Of a DNA stretch of 64,000 nt, positions 1-11,281 are shown piece after piece (positions within the stretch are counted from its first letter, which is position 1; each line of letters starts with the position of its first letter). The notes under the pieces are model-generated. The model saw only the letters and a list, made by a program, of their open reading frames with translations. It had not been told where the DNA came from and did not search any database. Position numbers and translations under genes: made by a program. Source of the stretch: Polytrichum commune (lineage: Eukaryota; Streptophyta; Polytrichopsida; Polytrichales; Polytrichaceae); NCBI GenBank assembly GCA_950295325.1, contig OX485806.1:55671169-55735168 (forward strand), written 5' to 3'.

Positions 1-1224
1 CAACAACAACAAACCACTTGGCAACATGTCCTTCACCCGAAAGATAGTGCTTCCCGCCCTAACATCCAATGTCGTAGGCGCCTCACGTTGGAGATAAACA
101 TAATCCCTTTGTTGGAATCTCCGCAACTGAGGTCAGCAAGCACCACTGCGAATGCGCGCATAACGCAATGTGTCACGGTGTTGAGCAATGGACAAATTCT
201 CCATGGCTATAGGCATGGCTCTTTGGAAGAATTGAGCCCGCTCTTGCAAACACTCTACCCAAATGTTTGGATCATCCAAGTCCACAACAGGAGCTAGCTT
301 TTCCCAAATGGAATTCGGGAGTATAGGCTCACGTCCATAAAACAACTGATACGGGCTGTAGGACGCCAAAGAGACATGCCTACTATATCGATAGCCCATA
401 GCAATCCAAGATAACATGAGGTCCCAATCCCGATGGCTTCCCCGAAGTAATCCATACTTCCTCAAGTCATGTTTGGTTGTCTGAACAACCCGTTCAGCCA
501 AGCCATCCGCCTCCAGATGATCCCGAGAGGTGGTGCGGTGATCTATGAGCGCCTTGGTGCACAACTCCTCAAAAACACCGAGGAACTCCCTCCCTTGGTC
601 CGTCAATACCATTGCCGGTGCTCCAAAACGTGCCAACACAAGATCCAAAAAGGCGGCCGCGGCCAACTCTGTAGAGTTTTGGGGTAAAGCAACAAGCTCA
701 ATCCACTTGCTAAAATGCTCCACCATCACCAACACGTACTTTGTTCCACGTGGCGTGACAACCAACGGTCCCGCAAAGTCCAGCGACCAACGGTAGCCCA
801 ATCCCATGATAGGTAAGGGTTGTAATTGAGGTGACAAGGTCTTAAAGCTAGATCTGACCCGGTCACAAACTCCGCACCTCCCGACATAAGCAACCACCTG
901 TTGATACATGCCAGTCCACCAATATTGGCCACGCAACATCGAATGTGTCTTGCGTATGCCAAAATGACCAAGTTCCTTGTGCACTTGTCGCACCAAGGAG
1001 GCCCTCTTATCTGGCCTAGGGACAATGCGCCTTGTCCCATCCGACCACAATCAAAACAACAAACCGTTCTCCTAATGGAACCTTGTTATTTGATGTCCAA
1101 TCCTATCCCTTTCCATTGTCGATGTCGACGAAGGAAAAATCCCTTGCTAAAGCTTATGCAATACGGGAAGATCCTCGCATATATCCGCAATAGCTTGAAG
1201 TCGATTAGTCTCATCATCCGAGCC
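1..1224 (-). pseudogene. Integrase region of the methyltransferase-type gypsy element
   Basis: The minus strand encodes the HHCC zinc-binding domain (HKELGHFGIRKTHS, then CGVCD) and the catalytic core with the three acidic positions in SLDFAG, VLTDQG and DGLAERVVQ. The part from 1050 to 133 is open for 305 codons. After a TGA at 133-135 the same frame continues to the window edge with a basic C-terminal segment (REAPTTLDVRAG). The stretch 1050-1224 is a linker from RNase H with in-frame stops. The protein closely resembles the second copy at 31.97-33.17 kb, which carries a PHD-like finger further downstream, so this copy may have one beyond base 1. Confidence 0.85.
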
Positions 1225-3250
1225 CTATATTGGAACCTCAACAGCCGCACCAGAAAATAAGGTGAGGTAAATAGCCGCGTGCCAACCTGGAACCGCCTCT
1301 CGATCACAATCTCCATGGCACCTGGCCCCGGTCAAGTCGTCATCCGAAAGACTTGGATTGCGTGAGAGTCCATCTGCATCCAGGTTGGTAATCCCAGCAC
1401 GGTGCACCACCTTAAAGTTGTACTCTGCGAGCCCAAGGATAGGGCCCACACAGGTTCTTAATGTCTAGAAGTAATAAAAACTTGTTATTTATTTTTCCAA
1501 TAAAAAATTAAAACATAAAAAGTGTGGGTTTCAAGTTGGATCGTGATTTAAGCTTAAGCTATAGTGCTAGTATTAATTAGTTAAAGATGGACAAAGAGTA
1601 ATTAGGAAGGGGCCAGGGGATTGTCGGATTAGGCCTTGGGTTCAAGGAGCAGGGTTTTTAATTGCTTGAATTAGGAGTGGTTGGTGCTCATTCTAGGGGG
1701 GGCATCACTGCACCCCTAGAAATTCCCGGGCCTCGGATCAGTTGGGGCCGTTAGGAGGTTGCTGGTTCTCAGAGAACTCTCTCTCACCGAAAAGCCACGA
1801 AATGCCGCACCAAGGGAGCGGCGAAGGAGATTTTCGGCAGCTGGGAAGGAAAAGAGGCACCTAGGCAGCACCAGGAGGGAGTGCAGGAAGGATGGGTAAG
1901 GCCGGAACTCTGAGGTAGGACTGATGTAAGAGGATGGTACGGCAGAGAGCTGCAAGGCGCTGAGAGAGCATGAATGAGGGATTGAGTGTGGCAACAAGAG
2001 GGTGAGGGTGGAGGTCAAGGCACCAGCAAGGGAATGCGGGTGAGTAAGGGAACTGAACCCACCTGTGGAAGCAATGTTGCCTCTTGAACCGGGGTTGCAC
2101 AAAATTGGGGGGGGGGGGCGTAGCTGCAAGCAGGTATGTTAATGGGGTGGGGAAGTTCGAATGGATCTCTCGGATTCGAAGACGAATTTTGCTTAAGAAA
2201 CACTTGACAAATCAAAACTGAATGGGCATTGGTTCGGGGAGGCTCGATCTACATTGGGAAGTGTTTGACCTCCCTGGCGAATTGGTTGAAGTTCCTAGGA
2301 GCCACATTTTTATTGCAGACCTGCGGGATAAATCTGGGTTCCCCAGAATTGGGTGGACACGGCCCACGTAGCATTATGCCTGGGATTCACCGAGGAATGG
2401 GTAATTGCTAGGTTTAATTGCAAACCGAACAGAACAGGGCGGCGACTGAATTGTGGGTGAGCCAGAGAGGACATGGGACGAGGGAGTGCAAGGGGGGACA
2501 TGTGCCGGGGCGTCGGGATAGCTGCTGGAACGCGGCCGAGGTGCTAGACAGTAGGGGCAGGGTACCGGCCCTTGGTTGGGAGTGAGACTTGGTGGTACAG
2601 GGAGGTAGTGGTTAGGGGGAATCAATATTAGGGAATTAGGACAATCAGCCAACAATGCAAAAGACAAGTAGTGTAGGGCTTAGGGGTTGGGGGTTGGTAG
2701 TTAGTAGTATAATTAAGGTAGTTTAAGGGTTTGAGTTGGTTATGTTGAACCGGTTGTGGTTGATATTAGGAAGGGATGGGAGTGCTTCGAAGCGCTCTCA
2801 ACTTAATTACTTTTGACTAAGGGGTGTATTTGGAGAATTATCTTGCTCCAGGAAGGGGGGTTTACATTAGGAATGTCACAAACATGCATTCTAGCATATG
2901 TCAATTGTGAATCCTCACCTAGATTACGACGCTTAAAGGTGGGTGGTTTAGGACTGACATACTCTTGGAGCAATAAAACCCACCTGGCGAGCTTACCAGT
3001 AAGCTTATCCGACTCCATGAGCCACCGTAAAGGTTGATGATCAGTCACCAAAGTAAAGCGCTGAACATAGAGATATGGCCGGAAATGGACAATAGTCCAT
3101 ACTGTTGCCAACGCCTCCCCTTCATACGATGAATAATTAGCCTCTGCACTATTGTTGCTTCATGAAGCATAAGCAACAACTCACTCCCGGCCAAAATCCT
3201 CCTTCTGAGTGAGAACTGCTCCTAAACCCAATGAATTCCAATCCGTATTC
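1225..3250 (-). pseudogene. RNase H domain of the same gypsy element, split by a solo LTR
   Basis: The first half (about 3250-2960) carries YSSYEGEALATVWTI, TDHQPLRWLMESDKL and LARWVLLLQEY, typical of gypsy RNase H. The second half (1425-1225) carries NFKVVHRAGITNLDADGLSR, the usual domain end. The two halves join in frame once the LTR at 1426-2959 and one copy of its 5-bp target duplication are ignored, so the LTR is a clean secondary insertion. A stop and some decay occur near 3160-3230. Confidence 0.85.
1426..2959 (+). mobile_element. Solo LTR, family A (TGTGAGCCC...GGGCTGACA type)
   Basis: The repeat begins TGCGAGCCCAAGG and ends GGACTGACA, and is flanked on both sides by TACTC (1421-1425 and 2960-2964), a 5-bp target duplication typical of LTR retrotransposons. 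It is 1534 bp and holds no retroviral domains, so it is a solo LTR left by recombination between two LTRs. Its termini match the elements at 5919-7366, 9465-11281 and 35756-38307. The open frames within it show no recognisable protein. Confidence 0.85.
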
Positions 3251-4560
3251 AACTAGAAAGATTTGGAAACATCAGGACATCGAAGCACTGGAGCTGTACC
3301 TAGTCTCTCCTTTAATGTCTCAAATGCATGTTATTGCTCACGACCCCAAGTCCAAGGTTGGTCTTACTCGTGAGAATGGTGAGGAATTTGTCAATCAAGC
3401 TAAAGTTCTTGACAAATCGCCGGTAGTAATTCGCCAAACCCAAGAAAGCACGAAGTCTTGGCACATTGAACGATGCTGGAATCTTTTGCAAGGCGTCCAC
3501 CTTAGCTTGTTGAACCCGAAGACCTCTTGGAGCAATCATATGCCCCATATATACCAGCCGGTCATGAAAAACTTGCACTTGCCGTGGTGCAAACGCAATT
3601 CCCAGCGCTGCAACCGTTCAAAAACGACTTGTAAATGCCTCACATGCTCTTGTGGTGTCTTGCTGAAGATGATTACATCGTCTATGTAACACCGAGCAAA
3701 GAGCAATCCAGAGAGGACCCGGTCCATCACCCTCTTAAACTCAGCAGGTGCATTCTTCAGGCCAAATGGAAGAAGCTTCCAAAGAATCAAGTTGATCCTT
3801 CCCATCTTGATCAACTCCCCAAAATCCGGTTTTCACCCGGTCTTCCACAAATAATGGGAGTTGGTGATAGCCGGATCTCAAGTCCAAGGTGTTAAAGACT
3901 CGAGTTAATCCAAAGGCATCCAACAACTCCTCCGGGATTGGCATAGGACACCGATCTGACTTGGTCTTCCGATTAACTCAACGGTAATCCCCGCACATCC
4001 GCTTCTCCGTCCAATTGCCAAAGATATGCTTCTTCGATGGCATAACCGTAGCACAAACATACTCTTCGTTGGAAAATTCGATTAGCCTTGCTACCAAGAG
4101 CTCACGGCAACGAGCCTGAACGCCAATCCGCTCGGAAACACTGAGCCTATAAGGTCTCAAAAAAATGGGATGGTCGTCCTCCAACTGAATGTGGATGGGT
4201 TTTCCTTTATAACCTTCAAGATCTTGAAGGCTAAAAGCAAAACACCTCCGGTACGAGCGAATAAATGCTCATACTTTCCGTGCCTCAGCGCCAGTGAGAT
4301 GAGGGCCCAATTCCAATGGCCAATCATAAAAATTTGTGGTCTCCCTCTCCACTAGAAGAGAACCACCTGGTGCTGGCACAGACTCTAACTGCTTATGAGA
4401 GGAGGGGGGCATTAACCATGCCCCCAACCTCCGTGCTAGCAATAGAATCCATCCCCTCTTCATCACCACCAATATGTGGTGATGAAGCCCACCACCGGAG
4501 GTGAAGAAGCCAAAACAATATAAACCCATTGAGCTCAGAGCTCCTCCATCACCTGCTGCT
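3251..4560 (-). pseudogene. Reverse transcriptase of the methyltransferase-type gypsy element
   Basis: In minus-strand order the region shows the N-terminal RT segment (HIQLEDDHPIFLRPYRLS), the fingers motif around EKRMCGDYR, the palm segment RVFNTLDLRSGYHQLP with a catalytic Asp, LLPFGLKNAPAEFKRVM, and the catalytic YIDD box at 3677-3688 (most gypsy elements have YVDD or YIDD). The thumb follows with FLGLANYYRRFV near 3430-3400. Frames change near 3800 and 3560, so several pieces in different frames make up one ancestral domain. It lies directly downstream of the methyltransferase. Confidence 0.85.
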
Positions 4561-4574
4561 CGAACCGAAAGATT

Positions 4575-5912
4575 CATTCGGTTTCTCCAACTATGACCTC
4601 AATTCCTTCCTCCATGGATGTGGACCGCTGTGCCCCCTGACTGGAATCCTCTGCCCCCAGAGACAACAACTGGTCACCATGATGCCGTTGCAATGCAAGG
4701 CATAAACCAACAGTCCACACCATGGTATGAAGATCCATGGCTTGGCCCAACACGACGTGTTGTTGGCCCTCAGAAAGGCCAAAAGCTGCGGTGGTGCCAG
4801 TGCGGAATCCCATGGCCCGCTCCTGTTCGTTAGCCAAGGGTTCAGTGTGGGTTTTGTTGTGAGCATCCCACACCATATCCGGCCCTCGATCGCATAATGC
4901 AAATGATTGTGGAAACGTCATAAAGGTGGGAAAAACCCACCTCGGTGCCCCCACTTTGTTGACCAATACCAACAAGGGTAAATCATCTCGAACAACCGGC
5001 AAAGAGGTCCGGTTTGAATCCAAGATGTCATCCACCTTCTGATCAAAAGGTGGAGGCACTACAAAAAATGCTGCAGCTAAAGTAGATGATAGTGTGAGGT
5101 TGGTCCAAACCCACCGAGGCCGGTGGGCATAAGAACCAATGCTTGCGGCATCTACAAAAATGGGATATCCAAGGTGTTGACGAACATAATGACCGCCTTC
5201 CAACACCTTATCCCGAGACTCTCCCAACAAAGGTACATTCTCAAAGATATACCCTGGAGGGGAAGGTTGGTGGGTAAACTACCATTGCATAAACCAGATG
5301 AGGTCCCAGAAAAGGCTAGACCTAGGATCCTTTAAACCTTTGCCTGCTCTAGCACGTGAGTGGCCTTGGCATGGCCATCCGGCAATCATCATATCCATCG
5401 AACCCAAGTGTTGTAAGTGCGCCTCACTAATGAGTGTGACATCACAAGGGAGACGTGAAAAACACGCACGAATGGCAATCGAGTGTAACTGCTGGGGGTA
5501 CAATACCATCAACTGGTGAAGATGGTGACGAGACACACGGGTGGACACTGGAAAGTTGTCCACATAGACATACCGTCTGACCGTGAGGCCGGCCTCCAAT
5601 ACGATTGCTAAGCCTGTGCCGATGCCTCCAAACAGTTCCACCAAAGTGATCCCTGCGTCTGGCGGGCGCCACATAATGAGGTGTGCCAACGCCGATGGGC
5701 TATCAAGTATGACCGGTGTCGTAGAGGCGAGAGAGAGGACAATGCCCTCACATCGCCGGAATAGATCGGCGGAATCACGTCAAGGAGGGAGGGGATCCTT
5801 GGGTGTCATATCCCGTTGATCGTCTATACTCCCCATGAATGCCAGTGATTCCTCCAACAATGCGGAACCATAAGGCAAAGCAACCACAATAGCACCACAT
5901 CCAAAGACCATG
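4575..5912 (-). pseudogene. Cytosine-5 DNA methyltransferase captured in a gypsy pol
   Basis: The enzyme family transfers a methyl group from S-adenosylmethionine to cytosine C5. The key motifs appear in order on the minus strand: motif I (ELFGGIGTGLAIVLEAG, about 5640-5590), motif IV with the catalytic Cys (GWPCQGHSR, PCQ at 5366-5374), motif VI (FENVPLLGE, ENV at 5234-5242), motif VIII (AHRPRWVWTN, near 5120), then ERAMGF (about 4830) and a motif X-like LGQAMDLHTMVWTVGL (about 4750-4700). A variable stretch near 5080-4880 may be the target-recognition region. The domain is about 420 residues, close to a minimal catalytic domain, with no BAH, CXXC or PWWP domain seen. One long frame runs through all the motifs but has stops near 5783, 5280 and 4575, so this copy is inactive. 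It lies in frame between protease and RT, so it was probably made as part of the polyprotein. Family identity is strong; target specificity cannot be told. Confidence 0.9.
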
Positions 5913-5918
5913 GATATG

Positions 5919-7366
5919 TGTCAGCCACAAACCCCCACCCTTATGCGTCGTAATCCGGGTGAGAGCCAGTGGCTCACATTTAACACTCGAGCCTTCCAAT
6001 ATCTTTGAATAGTTCTAGTTCATCCAATGTTAATGCAAACCACACTAGTTTTATTCCACACAAGAAGTACAAGCATTGAAGAATGATGTTCCTACATTGG
6101 CCTAACCCTACACTTCCCTCACTACCCCGTTGCTCTGGTACATTTTCCCAAGTCCCCTTCCAACATGCCCAAAAACCCTCGAATCATGGCAGATCTAATC
6201 TATTTTAAACCCAAGGAACAACCCTAATCACACCCCTTTCACACTCGGTGATTAACCAAGCAGTGCACAACAATAGGTCCTTCCTGGCCATGCCGGTAAG
6301 CCATCTTCAGTCTGCCCATGTCAGCCTTAAATCAGCGTTGTTCACCCGTATTGCGCGCCCGTCATCGCCCGTCATCACCCATCGGGTGCCGGGCAGCAGT
6401 GGACTGCCAGTATTCTCCCCTGGTTTATTGTTTCCTTGCGGCATTCTTAAGGCCCAAGGCGACTCAGATAATACTAAGCTTGTGGCAGCCCTTGGGCAGC
6501 CGCTCCTCATCTCCTGACTGCCTCCTTTCCTTATCGACAGCGTTGCAGGAAGGAGATCGGCTCACCCAGGTGCAGCTCTCCATCCTATCAGCCCATCTGC
6601 GATTGATCTATTAGCGTCTGAACCCGCTCGCAAGACAGTATGAAAATGCAATGCGGTGCTGCTGGATTCCTAGCTGCCTTTGAATCCCCATTCAATCTCC
6701 TGGCATTCTTCAAGTTTGAGTTCCCTCACTTCTGCATGATCCACCAAGCTATTGTATGCACCCGGCCACACCTTGGTTCACCTCCAGTTCGCATCCATCT
6801 TCCGCAGTTCTCCTCCCTGTCCACAACTCGCTGCCGCAGTTAGCTTCCGGCAGAACAGCCGAGAGAGTTCAAAGAGAGGGCTCCCAGGTCGAATAGGGGA
6901 TTATCTTTCCGGCAGCTAGGAATTCCGGTAGTTGCCCATCCTCTTGGGCCTCCTGCCCCTAAACGAGCAAAAAAGAATCCCAAAACCGAAAGTGGAGAGC
7001 CACCCCATTTTGATCAACCTCCCTCTTAGCCCAACACTAATTTTTTCCCAGACCCGACCGCGAGCTTCCATCCACTAACTTGACATTAGGATGTTAATCA
7101 AAATTAGACTAAGGCAATGCCCCACAACTAATCCACCTCCTTGTATTAACTAATATGAATCATGGTTTCCCCACAGCTCTACTTACTTCAGGACTCAGTC
7201 AAGCCGATGGGTGCACCACCTTCCTACCCCGTTGTTGAACTAATTAAGATCCTAAAAACTACAGTTCACTCTTTTTATATTTTCCAAACACTCATGCAAA
7301 GAAAAACCTAGGCCCTAATAACATTCTGAGGTTAAAAACCCATGTGGGCACCATGTTGGGCTCACA
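5919..7366 (-). mobile_element. Solo LTR, family A, reverse orientation
   Basis: On the plus strand it starts TGTCAGCC and ends GGGCTCACA, the reverse complement of the family A ends. The 5-bp duplication ATATG flanks it at 5914-5918 and 7367-7371. Its length is 1448 bp. It separates the protease from the methyltransferase of the gypsy element. No internal coding domain is visible. Confidence 0.85.
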
Positions 7367-7867
7367 ATATGGTGCTATGGTTGCGGCCGCCGCGAATGCC
7401 ACAAGAATAAGCTCCATGTGGTCGTCCCCAGCTGAACAACCTTGTCGGATCCACGCCTCCTCGGTCCAGTTGTCCAAACCAAAGCCAAGAGGATAAAATG
7501 TTTGCTGACCAACTAAAATGTCATAGTTGGTTGCATCTGTCACCGCACACCTAAGAATAAGAGGTGTGGGTGGATCTCCAGGTTTCATTCGGAAGCTAAG
7601 TTGTAATGGCTTATGCGTATAACATGTGGCCCGCTCCACGTGACCAATGGATGTGACGATGGTAAATGGAAAGGGAGCCAAATCTTTGGCCACCAATCCC
7701 AACTCTTGGGCAAGCCTCTTGCCGATCATAACCGGTTGTGCCCCTGAATCCATCATCACACAACATGGAGCAACTCCAGTTGCATTGCCCCCAGTAGGAC
7801 TGACCACCAAAATGTCGGTATCATTCACCATACGTACGACATTCCTTAATTCGGGAAATAACAGATA
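7367..7867 (-). pseudogene. Aspartic protease (retropepsin) of the methyltransferase-type gypsy element
   Basis: The minus strand encodes CCVMMDSGAQPVMIG, with the retropepsin D-S-G catalytic triad at about 7750-7742, and a later hydrophobic segment DATNYDILVGQQTFYPLG that matches the second conserved part of gypsy proteases (ILG/ILV then W/F). The open frame continues into the solo LTR. On the other side coding ends at about 7867, where opposite-strand integrase sequence begins. A frame change is needed to pass from here into the methyltransferase. Confidence 0.75.
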
Positions 7868-8530
7868 GATTTCAGATAGATCATAGGAAAACAACTCCTT
7901 ATCATCCGCATACCAATGGTCAAATGGAGCGTGTTAACGAGCCTTTGGTGAGCATCCTTCGCAAGATAATTCACGATTCGAAGAAGGATTGGGACGTCAA
8001 GTTAACAACAACATTGTGGGCTTATCGGACAACCTTCAAGGTGACAACACAAGCCACTCCATTTTCATTGGTGTATGGGTTAGAGGCTACACAACCTATT
8101 GAATTCGAGGTGGAGTCACTACGAGTTGCAGTCGACTTGCGTCTTATACATAGTCAATCATTGAGGAATAGGCTGACAACATTGGAGGAACTTGATGAGA
8201 GGAGAAAAATGGGAGCACAACACATTGAAGCCATCCAAAAACGAAGGAAGATCATATTTGAAAAATGACACAAGAAGATGGCACTAAGGCCAAATATGAT
8301 GATGATGATTCAAGATGCTAGAAAGCTTGAATTTCCGGGTAAGTTTGATGCAGTTTGGTTGGGGCTGTACCTCATTCGTGAGGCATTCACAAATAATTCC
8401 TTGCAATTGGATGGGGAGAGCTTCCCAACTCGAACATCAGGCAGTCGGTGCAAGGAGTACAGGGCCTAAAATGACAACTTGCCTACGAAGCAAGAGATTC
8501 TGTGATCCATCCCCTGATGGTCGCCAGTTA
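7868..8530 (+). pseudogene. 3' part of a gypsy integrase (first copy)
   Basis: The plus strand encodes the end of an integrase core and its C-terminal region: LTTTLWAYRTTFKVTTQATPF, SLVYGLEATQPIEFEVESL, NRLTTLEELDERR and the end KFDAVWLGLYLIRE. This family differs from the methyltransferase-type element. It begins inside the core, has a stop at about 8266 and a change of frame before 8278, and ends with a stop near 8469. The short stretch to 8530 matches the one between integrase stop and LTR in the second copy. It is about 80% like 8745-9464 by eye. Confidence 0.75.
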
Positions 8531-8744
8531 TGTGAGCCCAAATTGGTGCCCACATGTGTTATTGACCGCATCAAATATTAAAATTTGGACTTTTGACGCT
8601 GCAATTAAAAATTCAAAAGATAAAAATAATCATGTTCTCGAGTGCATGCTTGAATTGAATTAGGGGCTAGTTGTTAGTTCTTGGTTGTTGAAGGGGAGAA
8701 AGACAAGTTGGGAATTGTTTAAGGGTTAGCTAGTTAAATTATTA
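8531..8744 (+). repeat. 5' fragment of a family A LTR
   Basis: The stretch starts TGTGAGCCCAAATTGGTGCC directly after an integrase end, as expected for a 3' LTR. It stops after about 214 bp, where integrase sequence (SDRGTHFLNE) resumes at about 8745. It shows that family A LTRs belong to the gypsy family whose integrase ends lie at 7868-9464. Confidence 0.65.
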
Positions 8745-9464
8745 AGTGATAGGGGTACCCACTTCTTGAACGAGATGTTTCAAGATCTAACCGCTAGATT
8801 TAAGATAGATCATAGGAAAACAACTCACCATCTACAGACCAATGGTCAGACGGAGCATGTTAACGGGACTTTGGTGAGCATCCTTCGAAAAACGGTATTG
8901 GACTCGAAGAGGGATTGGGACGTCAAGTTAACAACGACATTATGGGCTTATCGCACAACCTTCAAGGTCACAACACAAGCGACTCCATTTTCTTTAGTGT
9001 ATGGGTTGGAGGCTATACTATCCATTGAGTTCGAAGTCGAGTCATTGCGTGTCGCTGTGAAGTCACGTCTCACAGATAGTCAGTCACTACGGAATAGACT
9101 GACAACATTGGAGGAGCTTGACAAGAGAAGGCGGATGGCAGCTCAACACATTGAAGCAATTCAAATGCGAAGGAAAACTACCTTCGACAAACGCCACAAA
9201 AAGAGAGCCTTACAACCAGTTATAATGATCATGATGCAAGATGCAAGGAAACTCGAATTCCCAAGTAAGTTTGATGCAGTTTGGTTGGGTCTTTATCTCG
9301 TTAGGGAGACCTTTCCTAAAAACTCACTATAATTGGAGACTCTAAATGGAGAGAGTTTTCCAACACAAACATCAGGGAGCAGGTGCAAGCAGTACAGGGC
9401 TTGAAGACAACTTGCCTACGGAGCAAGCGATTCAGGGAACTTAGTCCCAGATGGCCGCCAATTA
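8745..9464 (+). pseudogene. 3' part of a gypsy integrase (second copy)
   Basis: The frame opens with SDRGTHFLNEMFQDL, which includes the second catalytic Asp of the integrase core. It goes on with NGQTEHVNGTL (third acidic residue), TTLWAYRTTFKVTTQATPF, YGLEAILSIEFEVESLRV and ends near 9331 with a short tail to 9402. The frame is open for about 195 codons, better kept than the copy at 7868. The upstream half of integrase is missing. It leads straight into the LTR at 9465. Confidence 0.8.
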
Positions 9465-11281
9465 TATGAGCCCAAAATGAGATGCTCATATGTGTCTTAG
9501 GATTAGTGATCACACAGTAATTAGTATTGGTGCTTTTATTATAAAATATAAAATATAAAAGGTGTGCTCTCGAAGCTTTGTTTTGACATTGGCACTTAGA
9601 CTTTAGATCTAGAAACATTGTGTTATGGTTAAAGAGGATTTTGGGAAATCAACTAGTAGGTGAATTTTAAGTTTATTTCGGGGTCTTATTAACTCTTCGA
9701 ATCCAAAACCTTAAGCCTCACGGTTGGGCTGGAAGTGATTGATATAGGCAGCGAAAGTGTCTGAATAAAGGGTAGGTAGTGTTAATTGTGGGAAGGGGGT
9801 ACAATACCCCTAAGAATTTTTGGGAGCAAGGCAGTTGGCAGTTATGAGGTTGTTGGCGGCAAGAAAAACTTCTTCTTCGAAGCCAGGGTGAACAGGGGAG
9901 TTGCCGAGGGCGGAGCCCTGGAGCAACCGCGAATCTGTCTGGGTGTGGAAGGAAAGAAGTTGGCTGCCCAGGCACTTGTTAGTTGATGTGAGAGAAAGGA
10001 GGAACGGAGAGACCAGTGGAGATTATAACCAACAACCATTGCAAGGCCAGTGGAGGTGTGCGCATCGGGGAGCCTGCATTGGTGCCGAAACCGTGGAAGT
10101 GAGGAAGTCAGGAGACATGGTCCTAATGGTCAATGACGGGGATTTCAATTCGTGAGGTGGAAGGTTTGATTGGCATTCGGTGCCATCTAGGGCAGCACAT
10201 ATCAGCTCAACACATTGGCTGTGAGTGTTGGTGAGTTAGTGGGATTCTCTATGAGTGTGTGGAAAATTACGCGTTGAGAGGGATTAGTGATTTAAGGTTG
10301 AAATCAGTGAAGGGGGAATTTTGGTTTGGTTGCAACTAGGGAGGTGCGGAAACGCTGCCAAAATCAAGGCCGAAGCTACACATTGGGCAACAGCAGATAG
10401 CTGCCGAAAATTGATCGAAGGGTGGAGCTTCAGAGAGGCCTCAGTGGCCACCTCAGGCTCAAGGTGATGTAAGTAAGATCTAGGGTGAAAGACAATATTA
10501 TGGAGGTGCTAGATCGGATTGGGAGCATGGTAGCTGGAGTGGTCAGAGTGTGATCTAAACCAATGTTGGAAGGAAGTGATGCTGCTCTGGAGTTCTGAGG
10601 AGTTTAGGAGTTACCTGCTGGCCTCTTCCCCTTCGGGGATGACTCGACCAGATGTCAAGGGAGGTTCAGCCGTGCATGCACTAGCCAAGACCTAGAACTG
10701 CATTGGCTCTAGTTCAGAAGAAGCTTCCGGGTATCAGCTACCTCAAAAGGTGTAAGTCCGAGCTTCAACCTGGTCGGGGTATTGGCCGGGTATAAACCAG
10801 GAGGAAGGGCCTAGCTGTTGGGCTTAAGGCTGATTAGTTACAGAAGCTGGTGGCTTTGGACTGGGAGGTCACGGGAGGAAGGCTGACCGGGACTGCCGGT
10901 TATACTCACAGACCAGGGGACTGCCGGTACTTGGTAGGAATTAGGGAATAAAGGAAACTTTGGATTATAAGGGAAGAGGTTCCAACTAGTAGTATTTAGA
11001 TTATACATAGTTAATTATGACATATTCCTTAAGCCTAGAATTAGGATTAGGAGCTAAACTAGTGTGTAGTTCATGTTGGTGTGTGTTGGACCACAAGATG
11101 TGGAGCATTTCTGAATGTTGATTACCTTGTGACCTCTAATAAAGAGTTGAGTGTTTGAACAACCATCTTGGTGTGGTGGAAGGGATGGAGCCTAAAAGTT
11201 AGAGAGTCATAGGAGGACATGTGAGCCTTAACCTCCTACATGGACTAGGACGCATTGAAAGGTGGGGGTTTAGGGCTGACA
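9465..11281 (+). repeat. Family A LTR (3' LTR of a truncated gypsy element)
   Basis: It starts TATGAGCCCAAAATG right after the integrase end and stops at TTTAGGGCTGACA (11281). The length is 1817 bp. The first base pair TA instead of TG is probably a mutation. The matching 5' LTR and the rest of the element are not in the window. The segment just before the end (GACTAGGACGCATTGAAAGG) is shared with the other family A LTRs. No coding region was recognised. Confidence 0.75.

Larger units (their letters stand above)
1..7867 (-). mobile_element. Ty3/gypsy retrotransposon with a DNA methyltransferase in pol (decayed, partial)
   Basis: Reading the minus strand from right to left gives protease, cytosine-5 DNA methyltransferase, reverse transcriptase, RNase H and integrase, in that order. 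RT before integrase marks Ty3/gypsy. The methyltransferase sits between protease and RT, which is not a usual pol domain position. The copy is dead: there are in-frame stops near 5783, 5280, 4575, 4517 and 133, frameshifts near 3800 and near the protease/methyltransferase border, and two solo LTRs inside it (1426-2959 and 5919-7366). It runs off the left edge. On the right it stops at about 7867, where integrase sequence of another element begins on the opposite strand. No gag and no LTR of its own are visible. Confidence 0.85.

Noticed and set aside
1716-2215. Pro/Ser-rich minus frames up to 137 codons
   Set aside because: They lie wholly inside a solo LTR and have no recognisable domain.
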